Shown: positions 30,407 through 41,945, numbered from the stretch's first letter. The stretch: DNA of 64,000 bases from Pictodentalium vernedei (GCA_031216915.1 CM062289.1:390495674-390559673); one strand, 5' to 3'. The notes: a model not told the origin generated them from the letters alone. Numbers and translations: made by a program.

Positions 30407-30819
30407 CGAATAAAATGGTGTCCGGAGAAAAAAAACCTTCACGGAAAAAAAACCCTCACGGAAAAAACCCTCAAGGAAAAAAACACTCAGGAAAAAAAAA
30501 ACACTCAAGAAAAAAACCCTACCAAAAATGACAGGGGTAGGAAGAAAACCCTACCTTTTTTTTGTTTATATTATTGTATATTGTTATGTTATAAACCCCT
30601 ACTTTTTATATATTGTATATGTTTATGTTATAACAAAACAACTATTTTAAATTTTTGAACTATGATTTTTTATATATTGTACAATTTTATTTTTGAAAGG
30701 TGTGGGTTATAATATCCGATTTTAAAAATATAAAAACATTTACCCAACATAATTTGTATTAACCATACAGATATAGATATTTACACACAGAATTTTGTAT
30801 TAACCATACGAAGATAGAG

Positions 30820-30965
30820 TAGTAGTAGTAGAATATTTTATTTAAGTGTCACGTTTCGATACACATGGAATATATTACACATAGAATGTTAACAGAATAT
30901 TTGTATGAAACCCAGCCTCTGAAGGCTTATGAGACACATTTTGATCATTGATTGTTCTTTATACA
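30820..30965 (-). repeat. LINE 3' tail-like segment
   Basis: An AGT triplet run followed by sequence ending in a short hairpin (CAGCCTCTGAAGGCTT). This layout is like the LINE tails at 37,858 and 40,775. Weak evidence. Confidence 0.3.
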
Positions 30966-31146
30966 TTTAGCATCACCCCGTCCTCGCCCACCCCTGGAAA
31001 AGAATTGTATATACACCCGTGCAGACATTTTCACGTGCTTCTTCATATACCCACGTACATACACAACCAAATATTAGAATCAAGATAGATGCACTGGAGC
31101 CAGCTCGTCGAGATGGTCCCAATGCATCTACATTTAAGTGGTTTAA

Positions 31147-31390
31147 CTCTTTACCTAACCTGAAAAGCAGACGACACTTGCAAAAATAATTCTTGAATAA
31201 CTAATTTTTTTCATTTTTTGTCTCAAAAACATAGGTTATGACCCCTCGTTGGAACGAGCTCCACGAGCTCGTTCCAACGAGGGGTCATAACCTATGTTTT
31301 TGAGACAAAAAATGAAAAAAATAATGAAAATTAATTGGCGATTTTTGAGAATAGCGCTGGCCGGTTTTGGTCGTTACGTTAGGTAAAGGG
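31147..31390. mobile_element. TTAA palindrome MITE (P1)
   Basis: TTAA both sides (31,143-31,146; 31,391-31,394), one change in the left CCC. Complete centre. Nested in FB2. Confidence 0.86.
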
Positions 31391-31679
31391 TTAATTTTGA
31401 TCATAATTTTGATCATTATATTAGATTGTGTTATAGGTTTAGTGCACCTTTTTATTGTGAAATGGTTAAATGCTTTGTACAGTGATTTTTGTGCCACCTG
31501 TTGTGCTTTTGGGTTAGTGCTCCTACATATTAAAAAAAAGTTCAGCATATTTGTTACCTACAGCCATGCAAGTATGGATGTCATTGGAATCATGTCAGTG
31601 ACCTGATCCCAAATGCATCCATATTAGTATGGAATCATTGAACGAGCGTGCGCAAAGAGTAAAAGGATATATATCGTGG

Positions 31680-31800
31680 CATATAGGCCAAACTGGCCGG
31701 GTGCTTATGTTATAAATTTACTGTTGTGTTGTTATATTGTCATTAGATGCACATGTCACGTGAAATAAAGAATATCTAACTAAATCTAACTAAGTATGGT
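31680..31800 (+). other. LINE 3' end (second family)
   Basis: A block GTTATATTGTCATTAGATGC then AATATCTAACTAAATCTAAC, a repetitive tail resembling that of the LINE at 4,745 and 16,360. No coding part precedes it within FB2. Confidence 0.4.
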
Positions 31801-32284
31801 TTTATTCAGATACTACATTTTTCTCCGAAAGATAGACATTTTGATTACATTTTAATCACATTGGTTATGTAATACAGTGTGTTGGATTTAAGGCGAAAAA
31901 GCAAATATATTTACTTCTGTGTGATGTATATTTTCATTCTATATGCAAGGATTAAATTTCCGATATGTGGAAAGATCTTTTCTATTGTATATTTTTATAC
32001 CATTCCTTCAAAAAAGGTTGGGTTTTTTCTCCTACAAGTGTCATTTTTGTTCGGGTTTTTTCTTGAGGGATTTTTTCCTGAGGGATTTGTTCCTTGAGGG
32101 TTTTTTTCCGGCATTCGAATAAAATAATCGTCGTAAAAAACCAGATACTTTCTTTGTAGTTTCTCTTCGACGTTACATGTGATATTATTAACAAATTACA
32201 AGAAGTTGACTGAGAATAAACTGTCATTTCACATCGTCAAACTTTCTTCTAGACCCTTCAAGAAAAGGGCATTTCATTTTTCTT

Positions 32285-32500
32285 TTTTACTGGGGTTTAA
32301 CGACACTTACAACAGCCAGGGTCTCCTCGTGTTGGACAATTTTACAGGTGGAGGAACCCGGAATATCGGGAGACAAGCGCCGACCAACTGTCAGACTTCC
32401 CAACGTACTACCTCCACACAAGCAGGGTTAGCATTGGTTGAGGACAAGTGCACCGTGGAAACGCAGTACGCCTTAGTAAAGAGCCACTGTGCTCCCTTGT
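32285..32500 (-). mobile_element. Partial SINE S1 (minus orientation)
   Basis: ACTGGGGTTTAACGACACTT, CAACAGCCAGGGTCTCCTCG, GAGACAAGCGCCGACCAACTG, AGCAGGGTTAGCATTGGTTG and GTACGCCTTAGTAAAGAGCC, matching 28,488-28,760. The head is missing. The 154-codon frame over it is not a gene. Confidence 0.6.
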
Positions 32501-32800
32501 GGACTTTCCACAGCAGCTGCAATTTCAAGAATCCATCCAATGATTTCAATAAAAGCAGCAATGCGAAACGTTTTGTGTCCCTGATATGGCGTTCACGCTA
32601 CGACCACGCGATATCACGCAGTATCTGCACCAAACGACGATGACTCACAAACTCCCAGTTTGAGATTGATAGATTTTTATTGGGCAAAGCTGCTGGTGAC
32701 ATGAGAGATAATCATTCGTTTTACGCGATCATACTGTTATTTTCAATTATGCTCATTCGTGTGTCAAATGTCACACATTGAACTCATTTGTACAGTTCAA

Positions 32801-33086
32801 CCCTTTACCCAACGTAGAGAATATTTTGATATTCTCTTTTTTAAAAATAGTAATTAAAATAATAAATTTTGATTTATTAGTTTAATTACTATTTTTAAAA
32901 AAAGTTCAACAAAATTTCAACAAAACCATATCATTGGACCCCTCAATGGAACGAGCTCATCTAGCTCGTTCCAATGAGGGGCTCACATGATATAGTTTTG
33001 TTGAAATATTTTGAAAAATTAATTTTTTTCAACTGCTCAATTTACAAATTACGCGTGCGGATGCGGGCGATTCGTTAAGTAAAGGG
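32801..33086. mobile_element. TTAA palindrome MITE (P1), subfamily 2, expanded
   Basis: Ends CCCTTTACCCAACG and AAGTAAAGGG, right flank TTAA, left flank TTCAA. The centre is ACCATATCATTGGACCCCTC to GGAACGAGCTC and back. It carries an extra inverted AATAGTAATTAAAATAAT block in the left arm. Confidence 0.75.
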
Positions 33087-33241
33087 TTAATAATATTCAT
33101 ATCGCATATGATTAAAATTCGAACGCTTTCAACTCCGTGTGGCTGAATACGATCCTCGTACATCGGGGAGAGGAGGAAGGGATGACCAACCTAGTTCGTG
33201 TCCTTTCTAAAGTTACCAACCCCCTTTAAACCCTCCTTTAA

Positions 33242-33486
33242 CCCTTTGACCCCTGATTGGATCTTTCATATCAATTCAATGGCAGCAATTGGAAAAGTCC
33301 ATATTAATTATTGGGGGGGGGGGGGGGGGTTAGCCCAATTAACATTTTCAAAATGCAGCCTTGGGGCTGCACGTTGAAAATATTGATGGTTCACATCACA
33401 CATTCACTTAGCAGCCACCCAACTTAATAAAATTATGAAGTATCATGTTCCTGGGACTGAAAATACAGCCTCTCCAGTTCAAAGGG
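33242..33486. mobile_element. TTAA MITE family P2
   Basis: TTAA both sides (33,238-33,241; 33,487-33,490). Ends CCCTTTGACCCC and TTCAAAGGG. Interior has a G run (33,317-33,330) and a hairpin (TTTTCAAAATGCAGCC against GGCTGCACGTTGAAAA). Relatives are at 40,404 and 60,817. Confidence 0.8.
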
Positions 33487-33631
33487 TTAAGGGCTTCTCC
33501 CTCTAGTGAAATTTTAGTAAGTTCATATAGAACAGAAGTTCTTCAAAAATAATATTTTATGGTAAAACCAAATGCAAAAACGTCAGCATACGAAAAAAAA
33601 CAGCAGGTATCAGGCCCCATAAAGTAGATGT

Positions 33632-33992
33632 TCTGTTTCTCAGGCCATTTTTTGTAAAACTGCATCCGTGCGGGCGTTTTATTTAAATTTTACTTTTGTA
33701 ATTATTTCTTTGGCATCAAAAGTTCAGGTTTTTGGTTTGTTTTATGTTTTAGGCTTCATAATCTACAGAATAGCATGGGTGGGTGGTAGTGTATTTCGTA
33801 TCTTGGGTGCAAGAAGGCTTTGCAATGCTAGAGCATTGCACAGACTTCTTGCACTCAAGGGACATATTTTATTAACTTAGGTAAAATATCAGACATAAAC
33901 CATTTCAGTTTTATTTTTTTAAGTTTGCAATGGTTATAAAAAGAGAGCACGCAAAAGTCAAAATGACCGCGTGGGAGGGCCTGAGAAACAGA
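33632..33992. mobile_element. Small TIR element
   Basis: 15-base perfect inverted ends TCTGTTTCTCAGGCC / GGCCTGAGAAACAGA. An inner hairpin lies at 33,793-33,858 (TGGGTGCAAGAAG arms). The 70-codon frame over it (33,668-33,880) has no domain. Target duplication unclear. Confidence 0.55.
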
Positions 33993-34119
33993 TTTTCACC
34001 CTTCTTAGCTCTAAACTATTTATGATCGTCTCAGTGTAAACTTGTTTTGTAATAATGTCCTGAAACTTTTGTGTGATTTGATCATTTGCTTCTTTTGTTT
34101 ATTTATTTTTTTAAAATAT

Positions 34120-34537
34120 TTGTTTGTTTACTAACGACATCTTCAACAGCCAGGGTATTGTCGTGACGGGCTACCTTACGGGCTGGGAGTTCAGTGGCCC
34201 ATTGGTACACTGCTGGACTTCTATGCTAGAGTTCTCGAGTTCGATCCCCGTCCGGGACGACCCACGTTGTGTCCTTGGGCAAGCCACTTTATCCCGGTGG
34301 CCTACATGGGGGCACGGAGACGCCGTGTACTAAGGCGTACTGCACGCCGATGGTGCACATGTCTTCAACCGCTGAAACCCTGCTTGAGCGGAGCTTGAAC
34401 AGAGTTAGAATGTTGAGGAGCTGACAGTTACTCGTCGATGCTCGGTGGTTCTCTCCAGGTACTCCGGGTTCCTCCACCCGTAAAACTGTCACGGTCACGA
34501 TAGCCATTGTGCATAAGTATGTGACATTGAACACAAA

Positions 34538-34580
<43 letters not shown>

Positions 34581-34583
34581 ATA
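34120..34583 (+). mobile_element. tRNA-derived SINE S2, near full length
   Basis: Plus orientation. The head at 34,185 reads GTTCAGTGGCCCATTGGTAC (A-box-like), B box GAGTTCGATCCCC (34,238-34,250), conserved GTCCTTGGGCAAGCCACTTT, then the body shared with 49,263, 54,639 and 56,296, ending CACAAATAAATAAATAAAT (34,541-34,583). A short S1 fragment (34,120-34,165) precedes it. Confidence 0.78.
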
Positions 34584-34670
34584 CCTTACGGGCTGAGGAA
34601 GCCGGAGTAACCGAAGAGAACCACCAAAAGCGGTTAGTAGCCGCCGCACTTTCAAACTTACTACCTCACA

Positions 34671-34845
34671 GGCCAGCGATATTCTCAAAAATCGCCAATT
34701 AATTTCATTATATTTTTCATTTTTTGTTTCAAAAACATAGGTTATGACCAATGAGGGGTCATAACCTATGTTTTTGAGACAAAAAATGAAAAAAAATCAG
34801 TTATTCAAGAATGTTTTTTTGCAAGTGTCGTCTGCTTTTCATGTT
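34671..34845. mobile_element. P1 MITE lacking outer ends and part of its centre
   Basis: Contains GGCCAGCGATATTCTC to AACATAGGTTATGACC, then directly AATGAGGGGTCATAACC and the right arm to GCTTTTCATGTT. The CTCGTTGG...GAGCTCG centre is deleted and both CCCTTT ends are missing. Confidence 0.7.
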
Positions 34846-34849
34846 GAAC

Positions 34850-36336
34850 TTTTGTCCATGCTGCCGATTTTAGAGGACTTCCATCTCAGGCATTGGTTAT
34901 CGGGCCCTATTTTACTAGTAAAATCGAGCTTGTTTACAACAGTAAACAAGCATTGCTTCACCTCCCGGAAATTTGTAACATTTAACAACTTTCTTAAGTT
35001 TACAAGGTATTCGAACTTTTGCAACATCTATTTTAACACATTTTTCAACAGTTCTTTGCATTTAGTTTAACAGTGTTGAAAAAGTTTTTAACGTTTTTAG
35101 CCGTTTATAAGAAATTAGTTGACAAGTGCTTTAATAGTTTATAACAACTGGAAAAGAAAGTTGTGGAGTTTGTAAAGACTTGTATATTCCACCAGGGCTA
35201 TGGCGACACAATATACCACTCCCGCGGGTTACCCGATAATACTGTTGCGAAGTAAGCCCACAGGGGTTAATTAAGCTCGCAAGCTCGGGTAAGAGCTCGA
35301 CCTATTGGGGTTTTATTTGGTAACTCAGTGGACTCGAGTTTATTTAATTATTGAACAGTTTATTAACAGACTTGAACATGACAAGAGAATTACATCGAAT
35401 CGTATAAACTGGCGACCAGAGTACAGGCGTACTCTGTGGGTACACACCAGATGTTCTGTTGACAATATCAGGCATATCTTTGCAAGCCAATGTTGTCAAC
35501 AAGCAGTAACATTGTAGGATTTGTTGACAGATGAAACAATAACATTCGGCAGTATTTCCTGGGATGTTGGTGTTCGAACTTTCTAACAAATCATAACATG
35601 TACCTGGTGAGACTCCCCGGGAATCTGGGGATGCTGAGTTGCACAATTGCACCAGTCACCAGAACATTCCGCCGGTTAACTGACGCCCGGCGGAATACTA
35701 TTTGATAGCCGGGATTCCATGAACTGCATGCAGGCTGACCGACAATCTGCATGGCAGTAAAAGAGTCCACAAAATGGCGACCGCCACGTCAAGGGACTTT
35801 CCCTAAATTTCCCTGAGTTCAGGATGAATATGCTGACGGTCGTCACGTACCCCAAGTATTGCATCAGAAATTTGGTGTATATAAGCACCAATTTCTGACT
35901 GCTTAGACAAGTTGTCTCTGGGCTCCTGATACCTACGGAACGGTCTACAAGAAGAAACCTGGATGCCGCCACTGCTATTGAGGTATGGACTTTGTTGTTT
36001 GATACATTATATTTTTTGCCAGCCAGAGACAATGACGGTTAGTCGTAACGTGTTAATACATTTGAATTATTAAAATAGTACATAATTTGAAACTGGCCTT
36101 CGTTGCGTTGTGTTGAACACGACAAGTTCGTGAAGTTATTGAACCCAGAATCTGGAGTCTGTGTCTGATATCGTCTGGTAAGGAAATCACAAAATGACAC
36201 GGGCTGGTGGGACCTCGCAGAACTGCCAATATAATCACAACGTTTATAGTCCGATCTTACGATCTCTGATCGATAGACTTTACTTAACATTCCGTAACAA
36301 TACACGTGACCATTATGTAACACAACCACAACATTG
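34850..36336. other. Gene-poor stretch with a TATA-containing hairpin
   Basis: No recognised domain in any frame. Positions 35,864-35,898 form a near-perfect palindrome with TATATAAG at its axis (35,878-35,885), and 35,665-35,696 forms a CCGCCGG hairpin. GC content is higher around 35,560-35,980. This could be a solo LTR or promoter, but I cannot define ends or a duplication. Confidence 0.3.
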
Positions 36337-36452
36337 ACACTTTACTTAACATGAAAAGCAGACGACACTTGCAAACAAAATTATTGAATAACTATTTTTT
36401 TCATTTTTTGTGTCAAAAACATAGCTTATGACACCCTCACTGAACGAGCTCG
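36337..36452. repeat. Half P1 MITE
   Basis: AACATGAAAAGCAGACGACA up to the GAACGAGCTCGG centre, where the family match stops. The right half is absent. Confidence 0.65.
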
Positions 36453-37590
36453 GTAGTGCAGGTTAGTATAGTTGAGGAGGTAGAAGCTGACCAAAGAACT
36501 GTAAGTTGCAAACCAGTAGTAGTCAGCTGTAGTACCTGGATACATGACAGAGTAGCTAGTCATAGCTTAGCAGTGTGCAAGTAGTGGTGACAGAAGATTG
36601 TCGTCCAAAGCAATGAAAGTGATAGTATAAGCCATCTACAGGACTGGAGATCATAAAAAAAACGGGATACTAGGTTCCATAGTGGAGACAACCCGTCATG
36701 CAGTGATAAGAAATACACATGCAGTGATAAGAAATACTTGTGGTAGAAGCCAGTTTCTTTGTTTTGGGGCGTTTTGTACTTTCAACGGCGAGGGTCATAT
36801 CGTGTCGGACTTAGAAGGCAGTTGTGGTCTTTTTTGATGTACTGTTTTTTTCAGAGGTGAGAGACAAAAAGACGTCACACACCATCACCGCTTGATTTAA
36901 CAGTAGTAAATTCGGGAGGAAGCACAAGATATTGTTTTTCAATCTGTTCAGCTATAATGTTTGAAAAATTCATCGTTCAAATCTCGCCCCCCCCCCCCCC
37001 CCCCCCGGGGCCCTGCAGACTGTATCAACTTTCCCATCTACGTTGTCAGTGAATACAAATTCCCTCGGACACCTGTATGTAAACCCTACATGAATACTAC
37101 ATCAAACAAATTTACAAAAAGATTAATCGACCCTTCAGACTTTCATAAATTCAAACTCTAAATCCATCTCCAAACCAAGGCATGGTTGGAAGTCACAGAA
37201 CCGGAGGAATGTTTTAAAAATTTTGGCTCTCCAGATAACAGGCACCTCAATCAAGAAAACTTTCCTCTTTAAAGTTAAGATTTAATGCCTGAACGAAAAT
37301 TTCTCGGGACTGCGGCTCCACCCGGGAAACTCATAGACTTTAGTATCAATCATTGTGTATTATATACAGGGTTACGGCGAATATCAACTTCTTACGACGC
37401 CAACTTCGCCGTTGGACCTATGATTTAATCTTGCAAACGAGAATTTCCCGGTTCCGAAAATCAGTCCAAATGCTCGGGAACTTCATCGACTAGAGTCGGA
37501 AATCAAAGGTGACGGAACGTAACATTTGATTCCCGGTTCTGTTCTATGAATTTCCCAAGTATCGGGACTAATATTCAGAAACGAGAAAGG
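36453..37590. other. No gene seen
   Basis: It includes a fragment of SINE S1 (36,755-36,805; TTTCAACGGCGAGGGTCATA) and a C run (36,988-37,006). The rest is unrecognised. Confidence 0.5.
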
Positions 37591-37594
37591 TTAA

Positions 37595-37828
37595 CCCTTT
37601 ACCCAACATAGCTGCAAAAACCGGACAGCGCTATTCACAAAAATCGCCAATTAATTTTCATTAGTTTTTCATTTTTTGTCTCAAAAACATAGGTTATGAA
37701 CCATCTTTGAAACGAGCTCGTTCCGGTGAGGGGTCATAACCTATGTTGTTGAGACAAAAAATGAAAAAAAATAGTTATTCAAAAATTGTATTTGCAAGTG
37801 TCGTCTGCTTTTCATGTTAGGTAAATGG
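37595..37828. mobile_element. TTAA palindrome MITE (P1)
   Basis: TTAA both sides (37,591-37,594; 37,829-37,832); one arm of the centre is partly lost (GAACCATCTTTGAAACG). Confidence 0.83.
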
Positions 37829-37857
37829 TTAAATTCCCAACATCGTGACTGACGGTG

Positions 37858-37995
37858 AATAAATGAATGAATGAATGAATTTATTTGTAGTATAGTATAC
37901 AGAGATATTACAATTACATAATTGTGAAGAAGACAACAATACTACGGGGAGTGACATAGCCCAGTTGGCTGTCTTCTTGCCACTCCCCGAAAAAG
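37858..37995 (-). mobile_element. LINE 3' tail (minus orientation)
   Basis: A GAATGAATGAATGAATTTAT microsatellite joined to a segment with the hairpin GGGAGTGACATAGCCCAG ... CTGTCTTCTTGCCACTCCC. The segment at 40,775-40,915 has the same order. Typical of 5'-truncated LINE insertions with simple-repeat tails. Confidence 0.5.
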
Positions 37996-38175
37996 ATAGA
38001 ACAAAAATCAGAAAATAATTTATGAAATTTCAAGACAGCAGCAATTACAAAAGAATACATTTAATATCGGTAAATCTAATTACGGTGCATACAGAAAAAT
38101 AGTGTAGTTATTTTTCTCTTTGCGTTCCTGTTCCGCACAAAACACCCCACAGTTCTCTAGTTTCCGTGTACCCAT

Positions 38176-38814
38176 TAGGTTCCGCTCCACAGTTTTGCAC
38201 TATTGCACAGGGTAAAATTCTAAAAATAGGGCATGTAAATTGGAGATATATTTTTAGTATCAGATATATGATTACATTAGGTTATTTTTGGACAAGAGAA
38301 TTTGAAGTTTTGGTCCCAAATTTGGAGTCTGATGCATTGGGGTAAATTACCAGATGAATTATGGGAAACGGTGGCTTCGAAAAATTGGCTATTTTTTTTA
38401 AATGTCATTTTTACACGGCTTTGTTACCAGGCATGTAAGTAAAAAATGAGACGGAAACGGGGAAATTGTTTTTCACATTTTAGAAACAGGGTTTATCTGC
38501 CCCAGGGTAAGGTGAGTGGGGATAGTGGGAAAATTCTGCTTTTGAGGCTGCTGAGTGGCTGAAAATGACTGGTATTGCCAATTTTTTTTATGCATTTTGC
38601 TAGTTGAAGTCTTGCCTTTGACAATAAATTATTTCACCCACATTCAGATTGTCTATTTCTGCTTAGTCAGATAGTGTTGTATGTTTTAGTGGATTTTGGG
38701 AAATGTAATACATGTTATGGGTTAGATAACTAATTTACAGAATATTTGCATTTGAAGTGAATGTATGGCATGTCATTTTTGGAAATGCCTGGAAAACTGT
38801 GGAGCGGAACCCTA
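38176..38814. mobile_element. TIR element of about 640 bp
   Basis: Inverted ends of about 20 bases, TAGGTTCCGCTCCACAGTTT on the left and its complement on the right (AAACTGTGGAGCGGAACC-CTA). TA-like flanks suggest Tc1/mariner class. The interior is AT-rich without an open frame. Confidence 0.6.
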
Positions 38815-39209
38815 TGAGTATTAGGACTAAAGAATCAGCTTCAGACCATGGACAATACTGCACAAGTGAGAACACATAAAAAAAACAGTCAAAGGCAAAT
38901 ACATTTATAGGCATGTTTTTGTGACTTCACAAAACCACTGCGCATACGTTCTGATAAAAAGTTAGAGCACAATTAGGGTTATGATTTCATGATGAAGTTG
39001 ATGAGACTTCAGGTTATTTACAAAATTTGTGTAATTAAACGAAAAACAAACATTATAAATGCGATGTAGGGTCATGGAGGATTGTAACCGTAATTGGCGA
39101 GAGGGGGTCAAATCAAAGAGATCTTTGGGTGGCCTGCGTGATAAAGAGAAGCCTGGTTTTGAAGAGTACCTTGATGGCACCTTTGGGGGGTCACTGTTGT
39201 TCAAGCTGA

Positions 39210-39591
39210 GGTAGCGGTCTCTGGAGCTGAGGGGAAAATTGGGAAAAACAGTGAAAAGGAATGCCAGATGTGTAACGTGGGCGTGGTGGAGACCCTGGAA
39301 CACTTTCTTATAGAATGCCCAAATACCAGTCTAAAAGAACAAGATTCACGGGGAGTATAATGGAGAAGTGGGATGGGAGAATGAAGGACATGTGGTTAGG
39401 GGGCGACTCAAAGGAGAGGGTTAATATACTAATCGGAGAGATTGGGAAGAATGGGGCAAGGGATGTCATCAAGCAGTTCGTCTCCGAGTTTTGGGAGAAG
39501 AGAAGAAGCGCGGGAATAGGGAGGCAGTTGGTAGAACATGGGTAACCAAGGCCTTCTCATACGAGAACCGCGACAAATCAGCGGCCGGCCG

Positions 39592-39595
<4 letters not shown>
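39210..39595 (+). pseudogene. LINE ORF2 C-terminus (LINE-C) with 3' end
   Basis: Reads TVVQAEVAVSGAEGKIGKN, then the zinc-knuckle ECQMCNVGVVETLEHFLIEC. After a one-base shift at about 39,316 it reads KYQSKRTRFTGSIMEKWDGR to a stop at 39,545. A second copy lies at 49,870-50,249 on the other strand. A triplet repeat follows at 39,596. A CCHC-type C-terminus is common in LINE ORF2 proteins. Confidence 0.75.
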
Positions 39596-39628
<33 letters not shown>

Positions 39629-39629
39629 G
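39596..39629. repeat. TAT microsatellite
   Basis: Pure triplet run directly after the LINE-C 3' end, probably its tail. Confidence 0.9.
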
Positions 39630-39785
39630 TAGTACGCTGAGCACAATCATGACACCAGGAGTTATTACAGTCGAGCAGAATGCGATATGAGAGACTTTCA
39701 CAAACGAGAACCGGAAAATTCCAGTTCCCGTGATTAAACCCTACTTTAAATAAACAATTTTGTGATTTTGTGGAGTTTTATCTTC

Positions 39786-39840
<55 letters not shown>

Positions 39841-39841
39841 T
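39786..39841. repeat. ATT microsatellite
   Basis: About 18 triplets; translates to an Asn run on the other strand, not a gene. Confidence 0.9.
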
Positions 39842-40065
39842 CTGGACATATCAGTCCTTTCACCCAACCCAGATTTTATGACGAGAATCGGAATAAGCCG
39901 AGGGGATCTGAATGGTTGAAAACAACTGATCAAATGCCACATTGACCCACTAGAATGGTTAGTTTCTTTGGGGCAAAATACATTCTGAAAAAATGTCAAG
40001 GGATAATTATCCTTTATTCCTAAATCTTATCTGGAGATCGAATACAAAACAATCTCTTTCATTAA

Positions 40066-40308
40066 CCCTTTACCTAACATGAAAAGCAGACGCACTTGCA
40101 AACAAAATTCTTGAATAACTTTTTAACTATTTTTTTTTATTCTTTGTCTCAAAAACATAGATTATGAATCCTCATTGGAACGAGCTCGACCAGCTCGTTC
40201 CGAAGAGGGGTCATAACCTATGTTTTTGAGATGAACATATAAACAAAATTAATTGGCGATTTTTGAGAATAGCGCTGGACGGTTTTGGCAGTTACGTTAG
40301 GTAAAGGG
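40066..40308. mobile_element. TTAA palindrome MITE (P1)
   Basis: TTAA both sides (40,062-40,065; 40,309-40,312), inserted in LINE-E; centre partly mutated (GAGCTCGACCAGCTCG). Confidence 0.85.
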
Positions 40309-40403
40309 TTAAATGAAATCAACATAACACCAATTGGCAACGCGCAAGAATACAAAAGTGTAAAGTTTCTTGTGATACATATCGATGAAAATCTTAATTT
40401 TAA

Positions 40404-40650
40404 CCCTTTGAATTCTGGTGGGATATTCCATGTCAGTTCAATGGAAGCAATTGGAAAAGTCCATATTCATTATTTAGAAGGGGGGGGGGGGTTAGACCAA
40501 TTAACATTTTCAACATGCAGCATTGGGGTGGGTTCCAGGTTGAAAATATTGATTGGTTCACATTACACATTCACTTAGCTGCCACCCAACTTAATGAAAT
40601 TACGAAGTACCACGTCCCTGGGCCGGAAAAACGGCCTCTCGGGTTCAAAC
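40404..40650. mobile_element. TTAA MITE family P2
   Basis: TTAA on the left (40,400-40,403) with CCCTTTGAATTC. The right end is truncated at GGGTTCAAAC (expected GGGTTCAAAGGGTTAA). Interrupts LINE-E directly after ENLNF. Confidence 0.72.
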
Positions 40651-40774
40651 ATATATCTCTGTAGTGTGCGCAAAGATAACATCATCCTTATATTCCATTA
40701 ATAGAGCTAAAACATTCTCCCATTGAGCACATTAAAAACGCTTTATTTTCCCCTTATTCACAGTGGTATCCAGG

Positions 40775-40915
40775 TTTGATTGATTGATTGATTTGCAGCA
40801 TAAAAATACACAAGATAACAATAAGACAGGTTACAGATGAATGCGCTGCAAGGAAATGACATAGCCTGAAAGGCTATCTTCCTGCCATTCCCTTTTGACG
40901 AAAAGAATATTCATG
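40775..40915 (-). mobile_element. LINE 3' tail (minus orientation) in LINE-E
   Basis: GATTGATTGATTGATTTGCA microsatellite end, then GAAATGACATAGCCTGAAAG and GGCTATCTTCCTGCCATTCC hairpin. Same layout as 37,858. Further bases to about 41,220 are unassigned and probably belong to it. Confidence 0.5.
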
Positions 40916-41701
40916 ACAGCAAGGTTTGTGTTGGTGGCTCATTAGATTTAGTGATGGAACCTCTTTTTGGAAAGATACTATGGGGGAAGTAAACTGTTTG
41001 TGAGAGAAACGCTACCAATGCACGAGAGGCCATATCAACCCCCGAACATAGAATACAAAAAGCGCCGATGAGCCGACAGTCCGCGAACCGTTGGATAAGA
41101 CCAACCCCACGGGCCGAAAACCCATCGCCAGTTCCTGTGGCCTATATTCTCGAGTTATTAGAAACTTGTCGGGTGGAGAATTCACCACTGATACCTCTGT
41201 GGCGTCCTCACCACTAAACAAGGATGTAGACAAGGGATACGACTTGTTTATTAGTACAATAATTAATACAATAAGTAATACACTTAGCAACAATTCGGTC
41301 TGGGGTCCTGCCCTCTCAGCAAATAGAATATTCATTTTACAGAAAATGGCAATTCGTATTAATAGTAATAAGAAATATTCACCGAATTAATCCCCTCTTT
41401 AAGTATCACCGGACACTAAAGTTCAAACATATATATACATATAATCTCCAAGTACTCCTCTTTATGCATGCTTGGTCAAATAATACCTCCCCCCCACCCC
41501 CACTCCCTACCTCCAGTAAGCTTTAACAACTGTTTTAAAAAATGTATGAAAACCCGAATGGCATGATCATCAGACAAGGTGGCAAAATTTATCCCTATGA
41601 ACCAAGAACCAAGTTTTCCGCCGAGCTTTTTTCCATACGTTCCCCAGAATCTGGAATGAAATATCCAACCCTATCCAAGAATACAGTCGTCACAAATTTA
41701 A

Positions 41702-41945
41702 CCCTTTACCTAACATGAAAAGCAGACGACACTTGCAAAAAAAATTCTTGAATAACTAATTTTTTTCATTTTTTGTCTCAAAAACATAGGTTATGACCCC
41801 TCGTTGGAACGAGCTCGACGAGCTCGTTCCAACGAGGGGTCATAACCTATGTTTTTGAGACAAAAAATGAAAAAAATAATGAAAATTAATTGGCGATTTT
41901 TGAGAATGGCGCTGGCCGGTTTTGGCCGTTACGTTAGGTAAAGGG
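41702..41945. mobile_element. TTAA palindrome MITE (P1), well preserved
   Basis: TTAA both sides (41,698-41,701; 41,946-41,949). Perfect central palindrome (GACGAGCTCG axis). Inserted in the LINE-E C-terminal coding stretch. A good reference copy for the family. Confidence 0.9.

Larger units (their letters stand above)
30417..32115. mobile_element. FB2: foldback element with GGAAAAAACCCTCA words
   Basis: The left end starts GGTGTCCGGAGAAAAAAAAC and repeats GGAAAAAAACCCTCA-like words six to eight times (30,420-30,555). The right end (32,005-32,115) has the complementary words. The complement of the right end starts AATGCCGGAAAAAAACCC. It is flanked by CGAATAAAAT (30,407-30,416; 32,116-32,125). 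Also shared between ends is an AAAAATGACA block next to the word arrays. Interior elements: LINE-tail-like segment, P1 MITE, LINE 3' end. No transposase. Confidence 0.6.

Noticed and set aside
32179-32643. 154-aa protein-coding gene
   Set aside because: Most of the frame overlaps a SINE S1 fragment; no domain and no splice context.
34289-34751. Minus-strand proteins with YLFIYLFI runs (also 54,541-54,910, 56,259-56,504)
   Set aside because: They are translations of TTTA microsatellite tails joined to SINE bodies.
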